From the NCBI RefSeq assembly GCF_901000735.1, contig NC_081549.1, positions 20,659,584 to 20,723,583 on the forward strand: a DNA stretch of 64,000 nt, written 5' to 3'. Below, in pieces: positions 12,001 through 21,169 of the stretch. Within the stretch, counting starts at the first letter, position 1, and every line of letters begins with the position of its first letter. A model generated the notes under the pieces. The model made no database searches. It saw only the letters and a list, made by a program, of their open reading frames with translations, and was not told where the DNA came from. The stretch is from Corylus avellana. Its lineage: Eukaryota; Streptophyta; Magnoliopsida; Fagales; Betulaceae. Position numbers and translations under genes: made by a program.

Positions 12001-15000
12001 AAACTTGCCCTCGAAGGAGCTTGTGTACGCCACACACTCTTCCAAGGGAATCGCCTCCCTTCAGTACATGCCAAGGAAGCAAAAATAAGTTTGACCTTGA
12101 AACGGCCTCTTTTGGAGGAAATCCAGCACAACCTATCTTCACACCCTCGTCTCACTCGGGCAGAATGCAACACCTGGAAAAAAGAGGCAAACACATCCAT
12201 CTCCCAATCATGAGCCCTTCTAGAAAAACTAATGTTCCACTGATTAGAGCCACCCGCACCTCCAAATGAGCCGCAACTGAGGCGTCCTTCGCACAAGCAA
12301 TACTGAATAAACCAGGGAAAGCTGTCTTAAGAGCCGTAACTCCACACCGCAAATCATGCCAAAAGCGAACCCTAGTCCCGTCCCCCACCTCAAAACTCAT
12401 AAAGCCTTGGAAAGTGTCCCACCCTTTCCTAATATTCTTCCGTAACCCTACCCCAAAAGTACCTCCAAGCTCCATAGAGCACCACCCTCCCCATAAGCTT
12501 CCAAACTTCGCATCCACCACAACCCTCCACCAAGCATCTCTTTCCGATCTATAATGCCACGACCATTTTCCTAGTAGGGCGTGATTGAACACCATTAAGT
12601 TTCTAATACCCAACCTGCCTTCCTTAATCGGAGTGCAAACCTTTGACGACTTCACCAAGTGGTATTTGAACTCTTCGCCTAGCCTACCCCATAAGAAATT
12701 GCGCTGTAACTTCTCAATGCGCTTGGCAACGCTAACTGGAATAGGGAAAAGAGACAGATAATAAGTAGGCAAGTTAGCAAGAGTTCTCTTGATAAGCGTC
12801 ACTCTGCCACCCTTCGACAAATATAACCTTTTCCAACCGGCCAACCGACGTTCTATCTTTTCGATAACTCATGCTTAAATAATAACATATTGTATGTACG
12901 TAGAGAATTAGAGAGAAGAAGAATATATAGAGAAATAGGAAAGAAAAGGAACTGAGAATTGGATTTCTGTTAAACTTTCACTATTCAATTAGTGAAAGCC
13001 TGAATTTGTTTAAGTACAATGTCATATCTATATGTCTTTGGGCCTTTCTTGTTTTATTAGGATTAGAACTCTCTACCTCCTGTCATCTTATTTGGAACTA
13101 CCTAATGAAAGACCAATAGACTAACTTGAAACTCTAGAAAACACTCCTAAAACTTAGACACTCCTGGAAAGTACTAGTCAAAGCTTATTTTGGAAACAGT
13201 ATTGTAATGCTAAAATAAATTTAGCAGCAACGATGTGAAAGTTACTATTGTCACCGAGTCCTATTTACTCAACTTTTTTGACCATAGACTCCTTGTGGCA
13301 TGACATTTGAAATCAATTGGCACTCACAATAAAACAACAGTGTCTCCCATTTTCCATGGCTGCCATAACTTTGCTTCACCATGGGATGGTGGTTAATATG
13401 TAATAGCTGATGAGTACACTAATTGAACACATGATGTGGAACATGTAACTCTGTCTCTGTAATATTGTCTTTAGCATTAAAGTGAATATGGAACCAGAAA
13501 CCACATTTTCACGGGTAAAAGAATCTTTTAAAATATAATTGTAGTCCTTTTCTTCTTATGTGACATTGTAATTTATACAGATCAGCAAGGCGATTTTATT
13601 GCAGTTGATTGTGGAAGTTCTTTTCTGTTCAGTCTTCTTCTTGACTCTTATCATCTGTAAGATTGAGTTCCTGTTTTGTGGCATGCAGGGACAATTTGCA
13701 ACTGTTAAGGCAGCGTTATTATTATGCCACATGGAAAGCCGATGGAACACGATATATGATGCTAATAACAATAGATGGATGTTACTTGGTTGATAGGAGT
13801 TTTAATTTTCGGCGGGTCCAGATGAGGTTTCCTTGCAGAAACACAAATGAGGTATGCATGAATATATCTTTGCTTTTGTAATGTTCCTTATTTCAAGTTG
13901 TGTGCATCGATCTTCTTTTTATAGGTGATATCCAATCTGACATTTTACTCTCTTTTTTTGTTGGCTTGTAAGGCTTTAGCTGATAAGACTCATCACTTTA
14001 CATTACTTGATGGGGAGATGATAATTGATACTTTGCCGGACTCACAGAAGCAAGAGAGAAGATACCTAATCTATGATATGATGGCAATTAATTCCGTGTC
14101 TATCATAGAGGTTTGATTTAAAACTTCTATAAAAAGAATCATGTTGAATGTATCTCTCTGGTTGGTGCTTATGTTTTTAGTTTATGCTGCAGTAACTCCT
14201 TTACTTTAAACAGTAGCTTTTGACTATATATATGATATAGTGTTTGCGTAAATCCTCAAGTGAATGACTACTTTGAGACCAAGTTTTCTCCCTTTGACAT
14301 GATTGTTGTGCCCAAATCCTTTTGACATAAGCACAGCTGTATATCCAGTGTGTCATTGGGAAAGAAGTTTAATCTACTTGAACCTTATCTGGTAACTTCA
14401 ACCAAAAATATGTGGAACATTGATATCTTGGTTTGTTTGAGTCTGGGGGTGATGGTTCCAGTCGGGGTAAAAGCAAGAGAGCTCTTGCTGTGCTATAATG
14501 TAGTCCTGGATTTTTTGTGGGCTTTGAATTTCTGTTGTGGGGGGTTTTGCGGGTTTTTCTTTGCTTTTGCTTCTTTTTTCTGTTTTGGTTTTCTTTTTGT
14601 ATACTTCCTGTATTCTTAGGGGCGCCTTGCTCTTTTTATGATATTCCTTTGATTACTTATTAAAAAAAAAAGTTCGGTCACCCAACCCAGGGCAGTTTTT
14701 TTCTCAACTGCTCAGTCTGTCATATTGATTCTTCCTTTAGTTTCCCATAGAGCAATATTCACCATTATAACCTTGGCAATCATGGCTTATCTTACACCCT
14801 AAAACTATTTCTTGTTTGCGCCTTAATATTGAATGCAAGCACTCATTTGTACTATTTGTATTTTTTCCTTTCTGTCATCTGTTCTCAACTGGTGCCAATT
14901 TCAGCCAGTCATGGATCTATTTGTTTTTTCCTTTTAAATCTTTTACTATAATGCCACTCATGCATTCTTTTTTCCATTCTCCATGTGGTTATTCTTATTT

Positions 15001-18000
15001 TCCAGTAAACTGTTCTTTTATTATTTAACCTCAAGAAATAGTTAGTGTCATAAAAATCAAGTTCCAGATGCACTTTGGCTATTAGCACCAACCATGTCCT
15101 CATTTTTATTCCTAATTATAAAAAACCACATATTCTTAGTGGTGCTTAAACTTTTAAATTATAAGATGCTTTTGCTTAGTTTTGACCAAGGATTTCTCTC
15201 CTTTACTATTCTCGTAACAAATCTGCTGAAATTGATAAATTTTTAACGGATATTATTTGTGTCACTAGAGAAATGATAAGAGGGTCATATGAATTTGAAA
15301 ACAATTATGTGAGATGTATATTAAGCTCTGTCCTATTTGTATTTATTGGCGCTCATTAAGGCACATTTCATTGTCAAGTTATTTCTTTTTGCCGATGTTG
15401 GAATCAATAATATTACTATATGAAAGTGTTTGCTTGTCATTGGGCTAACGGAATTCTCAAAATTGCGGTTGAAGTAGCATACTTGTTAGTGAAACAGCTT
15501 ACAAACTTTTTTTAAGTCCCATCTAGACTTATTGAGTTGTGCAACCACTTGAGCCTTAGCAGAGTTTAAATGGTATGGGTCAATTAAATGCTAAGGAACG
15601 AGTGGAAATGTGAATGAAGATGTTGTTAGCTTGTTGTTTGGTACAATATAAGCAAACATCTAAGATTTTACCGTCGATTTTCTTGGGTTTTTTGTTTTAG
15701 GTTGACCAATAAAGGAGAGAATCTTGCCAGTAAATTTTTTTTTTTTTGATAAGTAATCAAAAATTTCATTAATAGCATAATGACACTTGTAAGTACATAG
15801 GAAGTATGCAAGAGGAAGCACTTGGTTAGAAGGAGCAAAAAGGACAAGGAAATCACTATAACTAATCGAAAAAGGAGAATCATAAGCAAAGCAGTTGTCA
15901 AAAGATACAAAGTTTTGAAGAAAAAAGATGCATTCTCCTTCAAGGCCCTCTCATGGTCCTCAAAACTTCTATCATTCATTTTCCTCCATAAACACCATAA
16001 AAGGCACATAGACACCATCTTCCACATAGCTGCACTCTGTGTACTGTTGGTAGTCTACTAATAAGCAAACAAGTCAACGTGTCGTCTAAGGCCTCTAGGC
16101 ATAACCCATGACAAACCAAAACAATTGAAAAAAGGCAATCCAAATGGCATAAGCTACGTCACAATGAAAAAGAAGATGGTCCATGGTGTAGCATCCCGAT
16201 CTCATATTGGGAAGATGAATAACCCACATAGATAGTGGGTGGTTTATCAGAGACGTTCATGGGTGTTAAGTCCAACATTGCTTATTTACTAGGCAAAACT
16301 GGACTTTTTAAGGGATTTTAGGGAAGTTTCAAATTTACTAGTCATTTTGCGGTGATGACACAAATGTGGTTAGCACTTTATCCTAAGTCGTTATAAATGG
16401 TATCAGAGCCACTTGGTAATGCGCCATGTGGTACTGTCAGCACCACATGATGGGGTCCTGAAGAGGACATCAGGGGTTTATGGGGAAAGTTTGTATCTCA
16501 GTCCCATATTGGCAAGATGAGTAGTCCACATATAAAGTGAGTGTGGTTTATAAGAGATACTCATAAGTACTAAGTCGCATATTGCTTATTTACTAGGTGA
16601 AACTGAGCTTTATAAGAGATTTTAGGGAAGTTTTAAATTGACTAGTCATTTTGGGGTGATGGTGCAGATGTGGCTAGCACTTTTCCCAAGGTTGTTATAC
16701 ATGTATTCCCCATTCCTCTTACATGTGCAATATCTGTCTACCACAATGACTTGCTACTTCCTGAAGTTATCCATTGTAATTTTATTTCCTTCAACTATTG
16801 CATTGTTTTAGTTGCATTCTCCTTTTGATATTCTGAGATAGGTTCAAACATTCCTTTGGCATATTAGAATGATCCAATCAATATCACCTCAGCATCCCTA
16901 ATCCGCAATATTTATTTCATCAAATGTGTGCTTCTTCTGGCTTTCCAAAGAAAAATAAGTCCTCCTCCATGTTATGTTATGTTTTGTTTTGTTTTTTAAT
17001 TTTTTAATTTTTATTTTATTTGTTGTTGGGATAATCAATTGGTCAATGGCATGATGATTAATATTTGATGCAGCGGCCTTTCTATGAACGTTGGAAGATG
17101 CTTGAGAAGGAAGTGATTGAACCCCGGAATTATGAGCGCCACAATATTTACCAATGTAGGATTCCTTATTATAGATACGACCTTGAACCATTCAGGGTAT
17201 GCATTATCTGAGTTACAGTCAATTTCATTTTGTACCATACCATTTCCTTTCTGGTGGATTGTTTATTGAATTGGTTTAATTGTGTTATCAGGTGAGGAGG
17301 AAAGACTTTTGGTTACTCTCTACTGTTACCAAGCTTTTAAAGGAATTCATTCCAAGGCTTTCACATGATGCAGATGGTCTTATTTTTCAGGTGGTTGAGG
17401 ATCAGAAATGACTGAAATGTGAACAGAATATAACATTTGAATATCTTTTATAAATGTCAGACTTCTTAGTTTAACCTTGCTGCAAAGTATATGTTGATAA
17501 AGAACATTATTAAACATATCTGCAGTGCCATAAAGATGACCTTCCAACTATTCATTCATATGTTTTTACTAAATTATTAGAAGGCCGTTAAAAGTCACTA
17601 CCATGTACGTTGAAAGTATACTGATACACGAATTCTCTAAGGAACAAGCAAGCACTGACTCTGGTGCATGCCATATTTAATGCCAATGTACACATCCTAT
17701 CGTATGTCATTTGGGGAAAGAACACCATGGTTTACATAGTCAAGCTGAGTTTGTACTCTTTTAAGGTTTTACAGAAATGGTTACTGATAATCCATTTGTT
17801 TGCAGGGTTGGGATGATCCTTATACTCCTCGCACACATGAAGGCCTCTTGAAATGGAAATATCCTGAGATGAATTCAGTGGACTTTCTATTTGAGGTTGT
17901 ACTAATATATATACTTTTTAGCTATTGCTTTGGGCATCTTTGGTTATGTTTGTTAATGTGTTTCATGAAGTGTTTTGTGTTTTTCGTTTGAAAATGTGTT

Positions 18001-19360
18001 TTAACGTGACAAATGTGAAAATTGTCTTTAGAAGTGTATTCTTGTGGGACCCACATTTGAGAAAAGTTTTCTATAGAGTACTTCAAAATCCAAATAGATG
18101 TAGAGCCTTGTATTTTTTTTTATTTTATTTTATTTTTTTTTCAAAAAGAGTGGTCATATGGCCACCCTTAGTGGAGGAGTGGGGTGGCTCCGTGGCCACC
18201 CCTCCACTTAAGGTGGACACACCGACACCTTTTTTTTTAAAAAAAAAAATTCAAATAATAGGTTAGCTCCTAGTTTTGCAGAAGTTAAGCACCTGTTTTG
18301 TGAAAATATTCGTACAAAGAGGGAAAGACTACAAATTTATTAAAAGTGTTTAGTATTTTGAGGAGTGTTTTTTGTTTTGAGATGTTTGTTAATGTGTTTG
18401 TTTTGAGTGACTAAACAGAAAAAAGAGAAAACAAAAACATTGGCAACTATAGCCTTTCTGTTCTCTCCCCATATTGGCTCCAAGTTCTTACCGATGGCGG
18501 GATTTTAATATGAGCTACTTTTGTGGACAGATAGATGACGATGATCGTCAGCAACTTATTCTGTTTGAACGGGGGAAGAGGAAACTGATGGAAGGGAATA
18601 ATAGGGTTGTATTCAGAGGTCAATACATCTTTCTTATCTTCTCATTAAATCATGTACCTGAATTTTCTCTGCTGATAATATGATTCACTCTCATGCATCA
18701 ATATTTATTTGAAAATCTTGGATTAGCTCAACTCTTAAACTTTTTTGTCTTTAGTAGACAAAAATGTATTCTTAAGAGAGTTGTCACAATTTAAGGTATT
18801 TTTAAGCTGGTTATAATTAACTGACAGGCATGTTGTTGTATATGCTTTTATTTTCAGTTTAATTTCTTTGTAGTATTCTTATTTTTAGATAAATATAGGT
18901 AATATATTATCTTGATTCTGATTTCTCACCAAGGTCAAAAACTTGCAGATGGTCCAGACCCCGCTTCATATTCCGGAAAAATTATTGAGTGTTCGTGGGA
19001 TTCCGAAGAAGAGGTATGGGCCTGCATGCGGATCAGAACAGATAAATCAACTCCGAATGATTGGAATACTTACAGAAAGGTCGTCCTCATCACTGAATTT
19101 TATATAATTTGTTACAACATCATTTGAAGCCAAATTACTTATTAAAAAAAAAAAAAAAAATCATTTGAAGCCAAATGTACTTAATGAAGAAGATGCTTGC
19201 TGTTTTTAAAAAACAGGTGATGCGGAGCATAAAAGACAATATCACAGAGGACGTATTGTTGAATGAGATTTATGAGATCATACGCCTGCCCATGTATGCT
19301 GATAGGATACGGAACGATAGCAAAGCCCATCAGCATTCAAATACAGCGCGACGTAGGTGA
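1..19360 (+). CDS. mRNA capping enzyme (RNA triphosphatase + guanylyltransferase), 5' partial
   Basis: Bifunctional nuclear enzyme that adds the 5' guanosine cap to nascent Pol II transcripts. Exons read by GT-AG borders and continuous phase: 1-54, 865-996, 1090-1296, 2799-2918, 3515-3564, 6998-7160, 7282-7419, 17074-17196, 17292-17390, 17806-17895, 18531-18618, 18934-19079, 19217-19360 (stop TGA). With one copy of each exon this gives 517 residues; plant enzymes are about 650, so about 130-140 N-terminal residues lie upstream. Exon 2 carries the cysteine phosphatase loop HCTHGCNRTGY. Exon 6 carries the guanylyltransferase motif I KADGTRYM with the lysine that takes GMP; LLDGEM, DGLIFQ and the OB-fold region (IRTDKSTPNDWNTYRK) follow. 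Exons 5-7 recur at 10206-10255, 13689-13851 and 13973-14110 in a duplicated block that is probably an assembly artefact. The 9.6-kb intron between 7419 and 17074 includes that block. Copy 1 encodes LSQRYYY and copy 2 LRQRYYY before motif I; I expect Arg from family memory. Confidence 0.95.
240..700 (+). repeat. Possible solo LTR in capping-enzyme intron 1
   Basis: The stretch differs from the rest of the intron. It has a TATTTAAG promoter-like box near 440-447, then a long C/T-rich tract (about 505-640), the usual layout of a plant LTR (U3, TATA, R/U5). A telomere-like run of TTAGGG repeats lies at about 411-430. I found no clear TG...CA ends or target-site duplication, so the boundaries and even the class are uncertain. 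Confidence 0.3.
1680..2220 (+). mobile_element. L1-type retroposon 3' end carrying a 102-codon ORF
   Basis: The segment ends in the signature seen at other L1 3' ends in this window (TTAGGGTTGCGCCCTC, then ACAATTACTTGTC and poly-A at 2201-2222). An open frame at 1687-1995 encodes an acidic and lysine-rich 102-residue peptide (REAGPLEGDEEEDRKVAW region) that stops just before a G/T-rich 3' untranslated part. The peptide is not the reverse transcriptase C-terminus found upstream of other L1 tails here. It may be ORF1-derived or a captured fragment. No target-site duplication was identified. It lies in the capping-enzyme intron between 1296 and 2799. Confidence 0.55.
3349..3472 (-). mobile_element. 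Truncated L1 3' end with 13-bp TSD (also at 10040-10163)
   Basis: On the minus strand this is the L1 3' end (plus-strand form: a T-rich tract, then TATATATCAAAAAGTG and GGAAGTATACAAGAGAACG), similar to 7979-8040. It is flanked by perfect 13-bp direct repeats ATGGTTCATAGTT at 3336-3348 and 3473-3485, the mark of target-primed insertion. Total about 124 bp, so it is heavily 5'-truncated. It ends only about 40 bases before exon 5. The same insertion is in copy 2. Confidence 0.85.
4781..6175 (-). mobile_element. Degenerate L1 reverse-transcriptase fragment (also at 11472-12866)
   Basis: The minus strand encodes the C-terminal part of an L1 ORF2: the segment after the RT core (LSKGGRVTLIKRTLANLPTY) followed by the zf-RVT region. 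It is split by frameshifts into frames at 5461-6153, 5003-5605 and 4858-5064, so it is a pseudogene. The element 3' end is at 4781 (T run then GATAAGTAATAACC). It resembles the open frame at 8042-9667 but is more decayed. The T/C difference at 5095 versus 11786 changes Thr to Ala. It lies in the intron between exons 5 and 6. Confidence 0.9.
7960..9673 (-). mobile_element. Young 5'-truncated L1 retrotransposon insertion
   Basis: A 1.7-kb minus-strand insertion present only in copy 1. It is flanked by identical direct repeats of up to 22 bp (7938-7959 and 9674-9695), and its 3' end is marked by a T run then GATAAGTAATATTTTATATC on the plus strand. The remaining coding region is fully open. The empty site is preserved in copy 2. 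These features show a recent target-primed insertion that is probably polymorphic between haplotypes. The 5' part (endonuclease and most of the RT) is missing. Confidence 0.95.
8042..9667 (-). CDS. L1 ORF2 C-terminal fragment (RT motif + zf-RVT), 5'-truncated
   Basis: An open frame of 541 codons on the minus strand. It begins inside the RT domain, with the catalytic motif LLFADDTLVF near residues 14-23, then the post-RT segment (VKWDKVCSPISKGGLGIRKL) and the zinc-binding zf-RVT region with its Cys/His spacing (CYLCKNDGESIDHLFLHCEI). There is no stop codon or frameshift, unlike the related fragment at 4781-6175. The start methionine is simply the first ATG after the truncation, not a natural start. 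Endonuclease and the RT palm N-terminus are absent, so it cannot move by itself. Confidence 0.9.
   Translation of the reverse strand: MGANLPERVTISHLLFADDTLVFCGANRDQIRSIKALLICFEAVSGMKVNMAKSALVPVGEVAIMEELAGVLGCGIASLPLKYLGLPLGARFKAKNIWDDTLEKVERKLASWKRLYLSKGGRVTLIKSTLSNLPTYLLSLFPIPASVAKRIEKLQRDFFWGGLNEEFKYHLVKWDKVCSPISKGGLGIRKLRVFNQALLGKWLWRYVHEREAWWRIVVDAKFGSEWGGWHSVDTPGPHGVGLWRHIRRGWRLFSKHIKFDPGDGSHIRFWDDVWCGDITLKESFPGLHNIANAKDASIADNLEIMGGTRQWNVSFFRSVHDWELEVLASFYTLLYSQRMRRGGEDRIWWIPSRQGKFDVRSFYDVLVSKEADPFPWKSIWGTKAPSRVAFLTWTAALGKILTLDNLRKRNFIIINRCYLCKNDGESIDHLFLHCEIARSLWYAIFSRFGLSWVMPKKVEGLFACWWSGGRSKSGVVWKMVPQCIVWCLWLERNERCFQDSERSLEELTAFFFHTLYSWTAAWLAPLVISFLDFLVLFSSSS
9727..9826. other. Assembly gap (100 N)
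   Basis: Exactly 100 N, the usual placeholder for a gap of unknown length. It lies precisely between the end of copy 1 and the start of copy 2 of the duplicated segment, so the flanking contigs overlap by the whole repeat. Confidence 1.
9827..14680. repeat. Copy 2 of duplicated capping-enzyme segment (L1-empty allele)
   Basis: Matches copy 1 but lacks the L1 insertion: the target sequence is continuous near 14629-14655. It repeats exons 5-7 (10206-10255, 13689-13851, 13973-14110). Beyond 14680 the sequence is unique and runs on to exon 8, so this is the contig that continues the gene. It contains its own copies of the older L1 fragments at 10040-10163 and 11472-12866, so those insertions predate the split of the copies. 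Confidence 0.95.
15741..16775 (-). mobile_element. L1 3' fragment interrupted by a TRIM element
   Basis: The minus strand carries the end of an L1 ORF2 (MWKMVSMCLLWCLWRKMN, related to the WKMVPQCIVWCLW segment of the young L1) and the 3' tail at 15741-15762 (T run plus GATAAGTAATC). Similarity resumes after the TRIM, at about 16700-16775, in line with the L1 copies at 5200-5260, so the TRIM landed in this L1. The upstream limit is approximate. It lies in the intron before exon 8 of the capping enzyme. Confidence 0.75.
16187..16699 (+). mobile_element. TRIM retrotransposon (513 bp) with two LTRs, PBS and polypurine tract
   Basis: Two direct repeats of about 210 bp (16187-16396 and 16492-16699) begin TGTA and end GTTATA. 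Immediately after the first is TGGTATCAGAGCC (16398-16410), the primer-binding site complementary to the 3' end of initiator-Met tRNA. The internal region is only about 95 bp and ends in a purine-rich tract (GGGGAAAG). Near-identical 5-bp flanks CATGG/CATGT may be the TSD. There are no coding sequences, so it depends on proteins of an autonomous element. The LTRs differ at many positions, so it is not recent. Confidence 0.9.
18100..18278. repeat. Small foldback element with GGTGGCC core
   Basis: Imperfect T-rich/A-rich arms flank a G/C-rich core that folds on itself (GGCCACCCTTAGTGG paired with later GTGGCCACCCCTCCAC). The core resembles those at 30780-31045 and 54740-54790. It lies in the capping-enzyme intron between 17895 and 18531. 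Boundaries are approximate. Confidence 0.5.
19119..19176 (+). mobile_element. Tail-only L1 insertion with 16-bp TSD
   Basis: Direct repeats TCATTTGAAGCCAAAT (19120-19135 and 19161-19176) flank only TACTTATT plus a poly-A run. TTACTTATC/T plus A is the 3' terminus of the L1 elements in this window, so this is an insertion that kept about 8 bases of the element. It sits about 40 bases downstream of the capping-enzyme exon ending at 19079. Confidence 0.85.
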
Positions 19361-21169
19361 TGATTGGAGGGATGAGCGAATTGATGTCCTTAATACCTTC
19401 GAGGTCTTCTAGTAATAGGAGAAACAGATACTGAAGTCTCTCTTTGACGCTTGCCTGCACGAGTCATTGCAAGTTCAATTTACTGGAGTTTGGCTATGTA
19501 TTCAGCATCGTCAGATATTGTGTAATTAGCTACCCTCCACTATAATCTTGTAACCTGTGCTGTGCCGGTGAGTTGTATGATCCAGGCTGAATGATTTCTC
19601 TCAGTTAGTTGTCCAGATCAAGAGAGTTAGTTAGGATTAGGGTCGCCATGTATATTAATTCTTTTCTTTGTCCTGTTATATGTAGTGATTGCCAAGTTTT
19701 CTACAAGGTAGCAATTTTTCAGAACCAAGGGTCTTTTATTTTTGTGGAGAAAAAGGAAGAAATCGATATTTGTGAATATCACTTTGGGGCACCTGTACTG
19801 TAATGAATGCCCCTTTCTCCTCACTGATGTCATTTTTTAAGCTGACTTATCATTTAGCACCATTTTCTCATAGCTTTCTCTATTTTGTCCTGGATTTTGC
19901 CTCTTTTGCGATGTTATACTATAAGATGTTGAGCTCGATGTTATACTACTTTGTGTCCAACGTAGTGTCCAATTCGGTAATGGTTGATTGTAGGCACAAG
20001 ATTTCTTGAGCAGAAAATGGATTTCGTTTTCACAGATATCGATCCCCTAGAGGCCCGAGGCCTGGGTTTGATGTATGAGTTGCAACAACAGAGTTCTAAA
20101 CTAACACCTTTGAGAAAATAGGGTAACGCATGGGTTCTGTACTATGTGCATAGGATGCAACTTAGGGATGTTATGTCAGTAATTAGGAATGTGTGGCATT
20201 TCTAACTCGCACTTTTCATCAAGTTCCTTTATTCATTAGTAATTAGGGCCACGGGACATCTCCATCTTGTCTTTCATTAAGGTCCATCGTCCATCAGTAA
20301 TTAAGGATACGTGGTATCTTCGGCTTACGTATTTTTATTAAATTTCTCTATCTATCGATGATTAGGGATGCATAGCGTCTTCAACCTGTCTTTTATTAAG
20401 GTATTCCATTCATCAGTAACAAGTAACAGGTGATGTGGTATTTTCAGCTTTCTTAAGTTATTGATTCGTGCATTTAAAATTTATGCATAATGCGTTTGTC
20501 AGAAAAAAGAAAAAAAAAAGGTCAGGTTGTAAGGTAAATTTGATTACAGCCTTTATAATTTGCATCCTTAATATGCATAATATTGGATCACGTCGATGGT
20601 TGGATGATGGCTGAGAATGATATTAGGCAAATTGAAATGAGATTTAATATATTTTAGGAAGGTATTTTTTTTAAAGGAAAAAAAAGTTTTGATGTGATAT
20701 AAAAATACATATTATATTTGTGTTTTTAAAAATAAAATATTTTGTGTTTATATTATTTATTAATATTTTTGTTTTGAGAAGAAAATAAATTAAGAAAGCC
20801 TAATTCTTATTATAAGCCACCGTTCGCTGGAGCCTCTGAATTGAGCCACTCAGCCACCTATCAACTTGCCGAAAGCGTGATTTTGCTGAAAACGGAGGGT
20901 CATTACAACCGGAGCATCAATGTCCTAAATTCTTCCTTCGGGTATTTCAGTGCACAGATCGTTTAGAACCCTTGCTAGGGTTTATCTCCTCCTTATTACA
21001 CACATCTATCTCTTTTTTTACAGAGCCTGGGCTAGGGTCTCTTTGGAAGATACCAGTCGATCAGTCGATCAATTATTTTTCATTTCTCCTTCTTTTTTTT
21101 TTTTTGGGAATTTTCTGTTTTATCTGAACTCGTTGAGAGTGATTTTGAGAGAAACGAGGACTCGATCAT
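19361..21169. other. Capping enzyme 3' flank, intergenic spacer and DEX1 upstream region
   Basis: About 1.8 kb with no further coding exon that I can support. The first few hundred bases are probably the capping-enzyme 3' UTR; no canonical AATAAA decides its end. The middle holds a degenerate 60-bp tandem repeat (20160-20450). The last 350 bases are the DEX1 promoter and 5' UTR, including C/T-rich stretches near 21075-21110. Confidence 0.6.
20160..20450. repeat. Degenerate 60-bp minisatellite, about five units
   Basis: The motif CAGTAATTAGG or a variant recurs near 20176, 20237, 20295, 20357 and 20413, at intervals of 56-62 bases. Each is followed by similar text (GTGGCATTTC.., then CTTTCATTAAGG..). 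Units have diverged considerably, so the array is old. Confidence 0.7.
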
